Assembly: GCA_030263455.1 (NCBI GenBank)
Contig: SZOZ01000001.1
Location: 124,001 to 188,000 of the forward strand
DNA from: Synechococcales cyanobacterium CNB
Lineage (GTDB): Bacteria; Planctomycetota; Phycisphaerae; Phycisphaerales; UBA1924
DNA: 64,000 bases
Reading direction: 5' to 3'
Shown here: in pieces, positions 9,066 through 17,386 of the stretch
How positions within the stretch are numbered: the first letter of the stretch is position 1
How the letters are laid out: every line of letters begins with the position of its first letter
Translations under genes and position numbers: made by a program
The notes under the pieces: model-generated
The model's input: the letters and a program-made list of their open reading frames with translations, nothing else
Told to the model about the DNA's origin: nothing
Databases searched by the model: none

Positions 9066-10291
9066 AGTTCGAGTGCGTCACCTTCGATCGCAACGGCCGC
9101 CGGCAGACCGAACGGGTCGAGGCGGCTTCGCGCGCGGAGGCGACCGAACTTCTCGGCCGCAAGGGGCTGTTTGTCCTTGAGGTCAGCGAGGCGAGCGAGG
9201 CTGCGCTCACGTCCGCAAATGCCAGGCGCGGGATTGCTCTCAGGGGTGCGGACAGGACCAAGTGCCTGGCGGAGTTCACGCGCCAGCTCTCGATCCTCGT
9301 CGGCACGGGCACGCCCGTCGTTCAGGCGATGGCGGCCGTAGAGCGTCAGACGAAGAACGAGACGTTCCGCGCGGTCGTCGCCGATGTTCGACGGAGGGTC
9401 GAGGAAGGATCGACGCTTGCCGACGCGATGGAGAAACACCCCCGCGTCTTCGACGCGGTTGCTCGCAGCCTCGTCGCCGCGGGCGAGTCCGGCGGGCATC
9501 TCGACGACATGCTCGCTCGCCTGGCCGCGCTCATGCGCCAGCAGGAGGTCATGCGCGGCTCCATTATCGGGGCGATGGTCTATCCAACCCTCCTGATCGT
9601 CGTTGCGTTTTCCGTGCTCATTCTTATGATCGCCTTTGTCATCCCGCGATTCAGCGGCCTCTTCGAGACCCTCGACGCTCCACTTCCGCCCACGACCGCC
9701 CTGCTCATGTCCACCAGCGAACTCCTCCGCGCGTACTGGTGGGGGGTCATCATCGTGCTGGGGTGCATCGGCGGGGGCGTGTTCTACTGGCTCGCAACGC
9801 CGAGCGGGCGAGAGCTGCTCGACACCCTCGCTGTCCGCGCTCCCAGGCTCGGCAAGCTGGTCCGCAGTCTCGTCACCGCCCGCATCGCTCGGTTGCTGGG
9901 GGTGCTGCTGGAAAGCAGGGTTCCGCTCCTGGAGTCGCTCGTGCTCACCCGGCAGGCGATGACCAACTCGCACTACCGGGCGCTGCTCGTGAAGATCGAG
10001 GAAGCGGTGACTCGCGGCGAGGCCATGAGCGACGCGCTGGCCGCCTCGGACCTCGTCACGCCGTCGTTCGCCGAGGCGGTTCGCAACGGCGAGCAGGGAG
10101 GGCGGGTGAGTTCCGTTCTGCTCAATCTTGCCAACTGCATGGACGAGGACAACGCGATGGTCGTCAAGTCCGTGACCAGCATCATCGAGCCGTTGATCCT
10201 GATCGGGCTCGGGCTTGTTGTCGGCTTCGTCGCCATCAGCATGTTCCTGCCGCTCTTCGACGTCACCTCCGTTGTTCAGGGAGGACCGTGA
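9062..10291 (+). CDS. gspF: GspF/PilC-type inner membrane platform protein
   Basis: A 409-residue polytopic protein with the duplicated GspF domain (LAEFTRQLSILVGTGTPVVQ and ARIARLLGVLLESRVPLLES) and three membrane helices: IIGAMVYPTLLIVVAFSVLI, WGVIIVLGCIGGGVFYWL and the C-terminal IIEPLILIGLGLVVGFVAIS. It is the platform on which the GspE ATPase drives filament assembly. The N-terminal 60 residues are the usual soluble extension. It overlaps gspE by four bases and is followed within two bases by the PilM-like gene. Confidence 0.95.
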   Translation: MKFECVTFDRNGRRQTERVEAASRAEATELLGRKGLFVLEVSEASEAALTSANARRGIALRGADRTKCLAEFTRQLSILVGTGTPVVQAMAAVERQTKNETFRAVVADVRRRVEEGSTLADAMEKHPRVFDAVARSLVAAGESGGHLDDMLARLAALMRQQEVMRGSIIGAMVYPTLLIVVAFSVLILMIAFVIPRFSGLFETLDAPLPPTTALLMSTSELLRAYWWGVIIVLGCIGGGVFYWLATPSGRELLDTLAVRAPRLGKLVRSLVTARIARLLGVLLESRVPLLESLVLTRQAMTNSHYRALLVKIEEAVTRGEAMSDALAASDLVTPSFAEAVRNGEQGGRVSSVLLNLANCMDEDNAMVVKSVTSIIEPLILIGLGLVVGFVAISMFLPLFDVTSVVQGGP

Positions 10292-10292
10292 C

Positions 10293-11354
10293 ATGTCTCC
10301 GGGACTCGCGTCGGCCCGCCTGCGTTCATTCATCGGCATCGACGCCGGCGCGCACAGCGTCAAGGCCGTCCAGTTGTCGCGCGCGCCCGGGCGGCGACTC
10401 CACGCCTGCACGACCATGCGCCGCACCGCCGAGGGACAGATCACGCACGATGAGGCGGCGGCGCTCGCAGGGCTTCTCGCACGCCAGGGCTTCTCGGGGA
10501 ACGATGTCGTCCTGTCGGTTCCGTGGTCTACGCTCCTCACGGGTATCCTCGATCTTCCCCCGCGTTCGTCCGGCGCGCCGGTCGAGCAACTCGCCCGCGT
10601 CGAGCTCGCGCGCATGCACAAGTGCGACCCGGGTGCATTCGAGATGGCCTGCTGGGAACTGCCGCCGTCGTCGCGTCGCGGCGCGGGAACGCCCGTCATG
10701 GTGGCCGCCTGTCCGCACTCTGACGCGGACGCGCTGATCGACACGTTTGAGGGCGCGGGCCTGCGGGTCGCCGCGCTCGATGTCGGCACGCTCGCGGCGG
10801 CACGCGCGTGTTTCGCGAAAGACGCGATCTCGGGGGCGCTGCACGGGCTGATCGATCTCGGGCACGCGGCAGCCCGTCTCTCACTCATCCACCAGGGGGC
10901 GTGCATCTACGCTCGCTCCGTGCCCGAGTTCGGCATCGCCTCCCTGCACGCGCGGCTTGCGGCCTCGCTCGATGTCGATGCCTCTGTCACCGAATACCTC
11001 GTCGAGGACGTCGGCCTGGCAGAACCTGACAACGCTGAACAGCCGAATCAGCGGGCGTTGCACGAGGCGCGAGCAGCCATCGCCGATCACGCGGCGGGCA
11101 TCGTCCGCGAGTTGAACCTGTCGCTTGCCTACGCCTCGCACCGATATCCGGACGTGCAGGCCACGGGCGTTGTGCTCTACGGCGGCGGCGCGATGATTCC
11201 AGGCATGGCTCCGCACCTGGCCGATCTCACGGGCCTGCCCGTCCGTGCCGCGGAAACGGCCTCTGCTGTTGACGTGCCCGCGCGTCTGCTTTCCCGCGCG
11301 GCACGGATTCCCCTCACGATCGCGCTCGGACTTGCCGATCGGACCGACGGATAA
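10293..11354 (+). CDS. pilM: PilM-like actin-fold assembly protein
   Basis: A 353-residue ASKHA-fold protein of the PilM / GspL-cytoplasmic family. The phosphate-binding loop FIGIDAGAHSVKAVQLSR is at the N-terminus, and a second glycine-rich loop VVLYGGGAMIPGM lies near residue 295. PilM binds the PilN N-terminus and links the cytoplasmic ATPase to the periplasmic alignment complex; PilN- and PilO-like genes follow directly. The ATG at 10293 was chosen because GGGAGG lies upstream and it follows the gspF stop immediately. Confidence 0.87.
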   Translation: MSPGLASARLRSFIGIDAGAHSVKAVQLSRAPGRRLHACTTMRRTAEGQITHDEAAALAGLLARQGFSGNDVVLSVPWSTLLTGILDLPPRSSGAPVEQLARVELARMHKCDPGAFEMACWELPPSSRRGAGTPVMVAACPHSDADALIDTFEGAGLRVAALDVGTLAAARACFAKDAISGALHGLIDLGHAAARLSLIHQGACIYARSVPEFGIASLHARLAASLDVDASVTEYLVEDVGLAEPDNAEQPNQRALHEARAAIADHAAGIVRELNLSLAYASHRYPDVQATGVVLYGGGAMIPGMAPHLADLTGLPVRAAETASAVDVPARLLSRAARIPLTIALGLADRTDG

Positions 11355-11357
11355 GCC

Positions 11358-11921
11358 ATGGTCGCCGTGAACCTCATCCCCTCCTCTCGCCTGCACGCGC
11401 GAATCCGTGCCCGCCGCGTCCGCGCGTGGGCCGTTGTCTCGTGCATCTACGCGCTCGCGCTCGCCGCTGGGTGCCTCGGCCTGCGCATCGGGCTCGAAAG
11501 CGATGACGCTCAGGCCAGGTCCGTTATCGTATCCGCTTCACAACAGATGGACGCGAGCCGCACCGCCATCGCGCGGCTGAAGTCGGAGCTGGCGGACGTT
11601 CGACGCCGTGCCGAAGCCGCGCGACAGATCACCAACCGGCCGGACTGGAGTGTGCTGCTCGCGTTGCTGTCGCGCGACCGCGGCGATGACCTCGCGCTCG
11701 TCAGCTGCCATCTCGAATCGCTCGACGAGGGCGGGTACCGGCTCTCGCTCGGGGGCGTGAGCCGGACCCCGGAGCACATCACGGAATTCACGCTTGCGCT
11801 CGAACGTTCGGGGGTGTTCGATCGTGTCCGTCTCGTCGAGACCGTGCGTCGCGCCACGCCGCGCGGCGAGGCGGTCGCCTTTTCGCTGGAATGCAGACTC
11901 GGCTGGCCCAGGGGGAACTGA
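11358..11921 (+). CDS. PilN-like alignment subcomplex protein
   Basis: A 187-residue bitopic protein. The start MVAVNLIPSS matches the short INLLP-type PilN motif that docks into PilM. A membrane helix (about 26-46) is followed by a coiled coil (residues 55-90) and a small periplasmic ferredoxin-like domain. Sequence similarity alone is weak; the assignment rests on the N-terminal motif, topology and position between PilM- and PilO-like genes. The start codon is four bases after the pilM stop. Confidence 0.78.
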   Translation: MVAVNLIPSSRLHARIRARRVRAWAVVSCIYALALAAGCLGLRIGLESDDAQARSVIVSASQQMDASRTAIARLKSELADVRRRAEAARQITNRPDWSVLLALLSRDRGDDLALVSCHLESLDEGGYRLSLGGVSRTPEHITEFTLALERSGVFDRVRLVETVRRATPRGEAVAFSLECRLGWPRGN

Positions 11922-11924
11922 CCG

Positions 11925-12485
11925 ATGCCTGATCCGAAGCCAAACCGCCTCGCGATCGACGCCCCTGCGATCGGGCTGCTGGCCGCCCTTACGGCCGGAG
12001 CGTGGTTCATCGGCGTCCAGCCCGCGCTGAAGGCTCGCGCCGAGCGAGAGACGCTCAACGCTCAGGCGGATACGCGCCTTGCGGAACTCACGCTCGCGCA
12101 GCACGAGCAACGGTTGCTTGCCGAATCGCTCGCTGAGGCACGCCGCGTGCTCGAGAACGTCACCGTTCAGCTTGTTCCCAGCCGGCGCATGAACGAGCGT
12201 GTCGCCGGCCTGACGAATCTCGCCCGCGAGAACGGGCTGCAACTCGACGAGATCAAGCCCGGCGCTACGACCCGTGAGGAACTTTTCGACCTCGTCGAGA
12301 TCCGACTCTCCGGACAGGCGTCATATCCGGCATCGGCCGCATTCTTCAACGCTCTCCACACCAACTACCCAGACACGGAGGTCGCCTCGTTCCGCCTTGT
12401 CGCTCGCGGCGCGGGCGAACTGCCCGCGGATTCGTTCCAGTTCACCCTGTTGTGGTACGCCGCGCCGGCGGACGCCGCGGAGTAG
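11925..12485 (+). CDS. PilO-like alignment subcomplex protein
   Basis: A 186-residue protein with one N-terminal membrane helix (AIGLLAALTAGAWFIGVQPAL), a periplasmic coiled coil (residues 35-85) and a compact domain containing LVEIRLSGQASYPASAAFFNAL, the kind of phrase seen in PilO and GspM-type proteins. It would heterodimerise with the PilN-like protein. The start is three bases after the previous stop. The assignment is supported by topology and gene order more than by sequence identity. Confidence 0.75.
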   Translation: MPDPKPNRLAIDAPAIGLLAALTAGAWFIGVQPALKARAERETLNAQADTRLAELTLAQHEQRLLAESLAEARRVLENVTVQLVPSRRMNERVAGLTNLARENGLQLDEIKPGATTREELFDLVEIRLSGQASYPASAAFFNALHTNYPDTEVASFRLVARGAGELPADSFQFTLLWYAAPADAAE

Positions 12486-12539
12486 TTTTTTGACGCCATT
12501 TCCCTTGCCCTTGCGTGCCGCGTATTCGCTTGTTGGGGC

Positions 12540-13124
12540 ATGAGGCTCAACAAGCAGCGCAAGGTGTATCTCGGGTTGCTCGCGGTGGCGGGGCTGGCGC
12601 TCGCGGCGGACCAGCTGTTCTTCGGCGTTTCGGGGCCGCAGGGGGCTTCCGCCGCCATGCAGACATCCCTCCCGGCCGCCGCAGTCGCAACCTCGCCGAC
12701 TGGACAGGCCGCTGCGCCGACGGACACCGCCAACGCCCGAATCGCCGGGGCAGCCAGGCTCGCCCAGATTCTCGACACGCTTTCCCGAACGGAGAACCTG
12801 ACAGCCGCTTCGGCGACCGACGCCTTCGCCATTCCGCAGGAATGGTTGCCCGCTGCCGCGACGAACGACGCTGCGGCCGATAACCGCGACGACTCCGCGA
12901 CCGTTCCCGCAAGCGCCCCCGTCTCAGAGACGCCGGTGGTGTCCGCAATCATGGCGGGCGGAGCAAGGCCTGCTGCGATCGTCAACGGCCGCCTCATGAC
13001 GGTCGGCCAGGAGCTGTCGGGCGTCAGGCTGGTCGCGGTCGAAGCAGGAGTGGCGTATGTCCGCACTGCGGATGGCGTCGTCCACGAACTCCGGATTCGG
13101 ACTCCCGGTGAGCAACCCCGGTGA
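12540..13124 (+). CDS. PilP/GspC-like periplasmic linker protein
   Basis: A 194-residue protein with an N-terminal membrane helix or signal (VYLGLLAVAGLALAADQLFF), a long low-complexity Ala/Thr/Pro linker (about 30-125) and a small C-terminal domain. The latter reads VSAIMAGGARPAAIVNGRLM then VGQELSGVRLVAVEAGVAYV, the pattern of the HR domain of GspC and PilP that contacts the secretin. No secretin gene lies in the window, so its partner must be encoded elsewhere. It is separated from the PilO-like gene by 54 bases. Confidence 0.72.
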   Translation: MRLNKQRKVYLGLLAVAGLALAADQLFFGVSGPQGASAAMQTSLPAAAVATSPTGQAAAPTDTANARIAGAARLAQILDTLSRTENLTAASATDAFAIPQEWLPAAATNDAAADNRDDSATVPASAPVSETPVVSAIMAGGARPAAIVNGRLMTVGQELSGVRLVAVEAGVAYVRTADGVVHELRIRTPGEQPR

Positions 13125-13303
13125 CCGGTGCTCTTCCCGGGGCGCCGTCGAACCGAGTGAACTTGTACGGGGTTTGACGATCGTCGCAGTCCGCCGCGGA
13201 TCGGAAGCCTTAAGACGAGGGCGGGGGGGGTCGATTTATTCCATATTACCGGCTGCCGGGTTGCCGCCGGTTCCTGGGTCGGACACCGGAAGGAACACAC
13301 GAG

Positions 13304-13783
13304 ATGCACACTCACACGATCCATCGCAACAGAGCGTTCAGCCTCATCGAACTGGTCATCGTCGTCGTCATCCTGGGGATCATCGGCGCCATCGCCATCC
13401 CGCGGATGAGCCGCGGTGCGGCCGGCGCGGCGGACTCCGCGGTCGTCTCCGATCTCGCGGTCCTGCGCAGCGCGATCGACCTCTACCACACCGAGCACGG
13501 CGGTTCCTACCCCAGCTTCGCCAAGTTCGAGGAGCAGCTGACCCAGTACTCCGACATCAACGGCAACACCTCCGCCACCAAGGACACCACGCACATCTAC
13601 GGCCCGTACCTGCGCAGCATTCCCAAGCAGAAGGTCGGCCCGAACAAGGGCTACGCAGGCGTCACCGATACCCAGGGTACCGCGAACTACGGCTGGTGGT
13701 ACATCGCGTCAACCGGCACCATCAAGGTCAACGCCGCCGACACGGACAAGGACGATCGCGGCGTCGCCTACACCTCGTATTGA
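13304..13783 (+). CDS. GspG-like major pseudopilin / type IV pilin-like protein
   Basis: A 159-residue class III signal protein. The prepilin site is RA|FSLIELVIVVVILG with the conserved glutamate at mature position 5; residue -1 is Ala instead of the usual Gly. The mature protein has the long N-terminal helix and a globular part with YHTEHGGSYPS and PKQKVGPNKGY, like GspG pseudopilins. It has its own gap of about 180 bases upstream with an AT-rich patch (around 13230-13250), consistent with a separate or boosted promoter for an abundant subunit. AAGGA lies upstream of the ATG. Confidence 0.85.
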   Translation: MHTHTIHRNRAFSLIELVIVVVILGIIGAIAIPRMSRGAAGAADSAVVSDLAVLRSAIDLYHTEHGGSYPSFAKFEEQLTQYSDINGNTSATKDTTHIYGPYLRSIPKQKVGPNKGYAGVTDTQGTANYGWWYIASTGTIKVNAADTDKDDRGVAYTSY

Positions 13784-13967
13784 TCCGGCCGCGTGAAGGT
13801 CTGACACGCTCGCTCGGAGGGCCGAACGCCTGAACGGCAACCCGATCCAGCCCACGACGATTCGACCCGGGACGCCCGCGACTCTCGCGGGCGTCCTGTC
13901 CAACCGGGGGGGTAGTCGGCGCAGCACGCAGCAGCCCGACAAACCGGGAATTGCCGGACCCAGCGCC

Positions 13968-14528
13968 ATGTCACGAGCCTTCACCCTCATCGAGTTGTCC
14001 ATCGTGATCGTCGTGGTCGGCGTGGTCGCGGCCGTCTCGTTCCCGAAGTACGCCGAGTCGCGCTCCCGGTACCAGGTCGAACTTGCCGCTCGGAAGGTGT
14101 GCGTAGACGCCACCTACGTACAGAACGACGCCCGCTACGGCAGCGTGACCCGCGTCATCGAGTACGACCTGCCCACCGACACCTACAAGTTCGCCTACGC
14201 CAGGCCCGGTGCTTCCGCGTCCGAAACCGCTCTCGTCATCCTCCGCGACGAGCCGTTCCGCGTGATGCTGCTGAAGGCGGACTTCAACTCCTCGTCCGTT
14301 CTCACGTTCAATGGCTTCGGGGTTCCCGTCGCGGGCGGCGACCTCGCGGTCGGCGCCAACACCAGGGGAAAGTCGATCACGGTCGATCCCGACACCGGCG
14401 CGGTGACGACCGCCACGCTGGACGCCGCGACCGTCAAGTCGCTTGCGGACGCGAGCGGCCCCTCGAAAGTGACGCTCACCGACGCCAACGGAAATCCCAA
14501 GGCCCCTGCGATGGTTGTTCCCAAGTAG
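13968..14528 (+). CDS. GspH-like pseudopilin
   Basis: A 186-residue prepilin-like protein with an extremely short leader, MSRA|FTLIELSIVIVVVGVV, glutamate at mature position 5, followed by a beta-rich globular domain. Position -1 is again Ala. Length and position after the GspG-like gene suggest a minor pseudopilin of GspH type, but the globular domain is not clearly assignable. A 184-base gap separates it from the preceding pseudopilin. Confidence 0.75.
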   Translation: MSRAFTLIELSIVIVVVGVVAAVSFPKYAESRSRYQVELAARKVCVDATYVQNDARYGSVTRVIEYDLPTDTYKFAYARPGASASETALVILRDEPFRVMLLKADFNSSSVLTFNGFGVPVAGGDLAVGANTRGKSITVDPDTGAVTTATLDAATVKSLADASGPSKVTLTDANGNPKAPAMVVPK

Positions 14529-14534
14529 CACGCG

Positions 14535-15593
14535 ATGCGCAAACCCTCACCCAGCACGTCGCGGGCCTACTCCCTCATCGAACTGACGGTGAGCCTGGCG
14601 ATCGTCTCGATCCTCGTGACGGCCATCGGCTCGCTCATCATCCTTGCCTCGAAGGCCATCCCGCGAGACGACGGCGTCTTCGCCGCCGCGCTCGGCGGGG
14701 CGGGCCTCGCCGAGGAACTGATCGACGACGCAGCGTTCGCGCTCGTCTTCAACGAGGTCTCGAAGACCGCGGTCGAGTTCACGCTCGCCGACAGGACAGG
14801 CGACGGCAAAGAGGAAGTCGTGCGCTACGCCTGGTCCGGCACGTCCGGCCAACCGCTCATGCGCACGATCAACGGATCGTCTCCCATCATCGTCCTGCCC
14901 GACGTGCGATCCCTCGAGTTCTCCGCGACCACACGGCCCGGGAGCGTGTTCCTCGGCAGCGACCAGTCCGCTTCATCCGGGGATATTCAGGAGTACGACT
15001 CGGCGCTGCCGCTCTCCCAGCAGGTTACGAACTCGAACTGGTTCGGGTTCTACTGCCCGCCGCCGCAGGCCTCGGGCGCTACCGGCTGGCGCATCACGCG
15101 AGTGCGAGTCAAACTTCTCCGTTCCGGATCCGGCGGCGGCACAGGCGATGTGCAACTCCGCAAGCCGAAGGCCGACGGCACGCCAAGCACAACGGTCTAT
15201 GCCTCCGCCGCCTTCAACGAGGACAACCTCGGCGTCCTGCCCTCATGGCAGACCTTCAACCTCGATTCCGGCGTCGTTCCGGCCGGCCAGGGCATCTGCA
15301 TCGTCATCCGCGGCACCAACGGGTCGAACGCGACCGGCGTCAGCTACTTCTCGTCCCTCGGCATCCCCGTCGGAACAGTTGGCATGGCTTCTACGAACTC
15401 CGGGAGCACCTGGACCACCTACGGAAGCACCTGCGCCCTCCATGACATCGACGGCACCGTCTACCTTACGAGCGAAGGACTCGTTGCCCGCGACTATGTG
15501 GACTTCCTCACGGTACGCATTCGCGCGGGCGCGTCCCAGACTGCCATCGAGAAGACCATCAGGCCGCTCAACCGCCCGGAGGTGCTCGATTGA
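14535..15593 (+). CDS. GspJ-like pseudopilin with an inserted beta-sandwich domain
   Basis: A 352-residue protein with the prepilin motif SRA|YSLIELTVSLAIVSILVT. The first 140 residues and the last 40 (YVDFLTVRIRAGAS) resemble GspJ/PulJ pseudopilins. Between them, about residues 140-310, lies an extra domain: WRITRVRVKLLRSG, then DVQLRKPKADGTPSTTVYAS, then PAGQGICIVIRG. This reads like a choice-of-anchor R / carbohydrate-module beta sandwich. Such an insert would be displayed at the filament tip. The stop overlaps the next gene as TTGA. Confidence 0.7.
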   Translation: MRKPSPSTSRAYSLIELTVSLAIVSILVTAIGSLIILASKAIPRDDGVFAAALGGAGLAEELIDDAAFALVFNEVSKTAVEFTLADRTGDGKEEVVRYAWSGTSGQPLMRTINGSSPIIVLPDVRSLEFSATTRPGSVFLGSDQSASSGDIQEYDSALPLSQQVTNSNWFGFYCPPPQASGATGWRITRVRVKLLRSGSGGGTGDVQLRKPKADGTPSTTVYASAAFNEDNLGVLPSWQTFNLDSGVVPAGQGICIVIRGTNGSNATGVSYFSSLGIPVGTVGMASTNSGSTWTTYGSTCALHDIDGTVYLTSEGLVARDYVDFLTVRIRAGASQTAIEKTIRPLNRPEVLD

Positions 15594-16123
15594 GCCGAGG
15601 TCCGGCCTCCAATGCCGCCCGCGTGCAGGCACGAGGCTTCAGCCTCGTGGAGGTTATCGTTGCGATCCTTGTGCTCGCAGCGCTCCTCGCGGCATCGCTG
15701 AACACCGTCGCGGCCTCCGCCTCCATGCAGCGGCACGCCGCGGATCGCGCCCGCGCCCGCGTGCTCGCACTCGACCTCCTCAATGAAGCCCGCCGACATC
15801 CCTACGACGACCCGATCGCCGGCAGCGGCACCGGGCCCGGCGCCGGAGAAATCAACGGCACACGCTCGCTCTTCAACGACGTGGACGACTTCAACGGCTG
15901 GTCCGCATCGCCCCCGCAGCGTACCGACGGATCGGCCATCCCGGGATTCGACGGCTGGACCCGGGCCTGTACCGTCGAGTACGTCAGCGTCGCGAACCCT
16001 GCGACAACGGTGCTCACCGATTCGGGCGTCAAGCGGATCACCGTGACCGTCTATCGCGGAAAGCAACCCATGGCGACAGCGACCGGACTCCGCACCCGCG
16101 CCCTCGACAAGCACCTCGACTGA
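15590..16123 (+). CDS. GspI-like minor pseudopilin
   Basis: A 177-residue protein with a canonical prepilin cleavage site, QARG|FSLVEVIVAILVLAAL, here with the usual Gly at -1. The VEVIVAILVLA helix is characteristic of GspI/PilV. It begins with a TTG codon overlapping the stop of the GspJ-like gene (TTGA), indicating coupled translation; no other in-frame start fits before the leader. The globular part contains FNDVDDFNGWSASPPQRTDG and is otherwise unremarkable. Confidence 0.8.
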   Translation: MSRGPASNAARVQARGFSLVEVIVAILVLAALLAASLNTVAASASMQRHAADRARARVLALDLLNEARRHPYDDPIAGSGTGPGAGEINGTRSLFNDVDDFNGWSASPPQRTDGSAIPGFDGWTRACTVEYVSVANPATTVLTDSGVKRITVTVYRGKQPMATATGLRTRALDKHLD

Positions 16124-16135
16124 CGGAGCGACACG

Positions 16136-17275
16136 ATGCGCCACACGCCGACATCACGCCGACGCGGCAGCATCTACCTGCTTGTTCTCGTCACGGTCAC
16201 CACCGTCACCGTCCTCGGCCTGGCGAGCCTGAGCATCGTCTCCTCCCGGCGCATCGAGTCCGAGAGCGTGGGCGCCGTCATGGACGCGCGCGCCGCGGCC
16301 GAGAGCGGGATCGATCTCGCTCTCGCGATCATGCACGACACGCCCGACTGGCGATGGTCGCTCCCCAACGGCGACTGGCGCGCGGATGCGCCACTCGGAG
16401 CGGCCACCTACACGATCAACGTCGTCGATCCCGCGGACGGCAACCTCGCCGACGACCCCTGCCAGCCCGTGCTCGTCACCGCGACCGGCCGGGCGTCTCG
16501 CGCCAGGTCGATCGTCTCTGTCCGGCTTGAGACCGAGGGACCGTTCGAGGGTGCGTACACCGGGGTGATGACCTCGCTCGCTCCGGTTTCCTACTGGCGG
16601 CTCAACGAGAACGCCGGCACGACCGCGATCGACACGATGGGCGAACGCAATGGCGCCTACAAGAACGGAGTTCTGCTCGCACGGCGCACCGGCCTCGGGT
16701 GCTCGACCGTTGCTTGGTTCGATGGGGTCAACGACTTCGCCGAGGTTGCCCATCGGAGCAAGTACGAGATCAAGCAAGGCTCCATCGCGCTCTGGCTGCG
16801 ACCCGAGAAGGTGACGACGCGGATGGGCGTGCTTTCCAAGGCCGCGACCGGCTTCGGCAGCGGGGGGTACCTCGAGATCTTTGTCGATGCCTCGCGTATC
16901 CGCGCCCGCATAGCGGACAGCTCATCCTGGAACGTCGTGCGTTCCTCGACCATCGTGCCTGACCGGTGGTACCACGTCGTCCTCACATTCGGCGACGACA
17001 TGCTTCTTTACGTCGACGGTGTCCTGGTCGATTCACGCGACTTTGACGTGGGCATCGACAAGAACAAGGAGCCGCTCGCCCTCGGCGTCTCCACGGTCAA
17101 CTCCTCCTCAGGCTCCACCAACGGCTGGACCTCCCCCTTCAAGGGGTCCATCGCCGAGGTGGCGTTCTTCAACAAGATCCTCACCGCGACGGATATCGCC
17201 GACCTCTACGCGGCCTATCCACCTCCGCTCAGGATGCGCGTCGTTTCAACCAGTTGGGAACGCATCGCGGACTGA
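16136..17275 (+). CDS. GspK/PilX-like pseudopilin fused to a LamG-like domain
   Basis: A 379-residue protein. Residues 1-60 (RRGSIYLLVLVTVTTVTVLGLASLSIVSSRR with AAAESGIDLAL) are the PilX_N / GspK-type N-terminus found at pilus tips. From about residue 145 onward there is a LamG / concanavalin A-like module: VSYWRLNENAGTTAIDTMG, GSIALWLRPEK, WYHVVLTFGDDMLLYVDG and GSIAEVAFFNKILTATDIADL. This is the last gene of the operon. The fusion suggests a ligand-binding, probably glycan-binding, tip protein rather than a plain secretion pseudopilin. Confidence 0.78.
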   Translation: MRHTPTSRRRGSIYLLVLVTVTTVTVLGLASLSIVSSRRIESESVGAVMDARAAAESGIDLALAIMHDTPDWRWSLPNGDWRADAPLGAATYTINVVDPADGNLADDPCQPVLVTATGRASRARSIVSVRLETEGPFEGAYTGVMTSLAPVSYWRLNENAGTTAIDTMGERNGAYKNGVLLARRTGLGCSTVAWFDGVNDFAEVAHRSKYEIKQGSIALWLRPEKVTTRMGVLSKAATGFGSGGYLEIFVDASRIRARIADSSSWNVVRSSTIVPDRWYHVVLTFGDDMLLYVDGVLVDSRDFDVGIDKNKEPLALGVSTVNSSSGSTNGWTSPFKGSIAEVAFFNKILTATDIADLYAAYPPPLRMRVVSTSWERIAD

Positions 17276-17306
17276 GTGACCGGCTGTCACCTGTCATTAC
17301 GATCGC

Positions 17307-17386
17307 TTTGCTGCTTTGCTGCTTTGCTGCTTTGCTGCTTTGCTGCTTTGCTGCTTTGCTGCTTTGCTGCTTTGCTGCTTTGCTGC
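17307..17386. repeat. Tandem repeat, ten exact copies of an 8-bp unit
   Basis: The unit TTTGCTGC is repeated ten times without error, followed by two further bases. It ends directly at the stop codon of the leftward xerC gene and lies 31 bases beyond the last gene of the rightward operon, so it fills the space between two convergent units. Such perfect repeats mutate in copy number easily; here no frame or promoter would be affected except the 3' end of xerC. Confidence 0.95.

Noticed and set aside
5686-10906. Long minus-strand frames opposite the kinase and gspE-gspF-pilM genes
   Set aside because: The plus-strand genes carry complete catalytic motifs; the antisense frames have none.
17307-17386. 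Possible CRISPR array
   Set aside because: Direct 8-bp units without spacers; no cas genes in the window.
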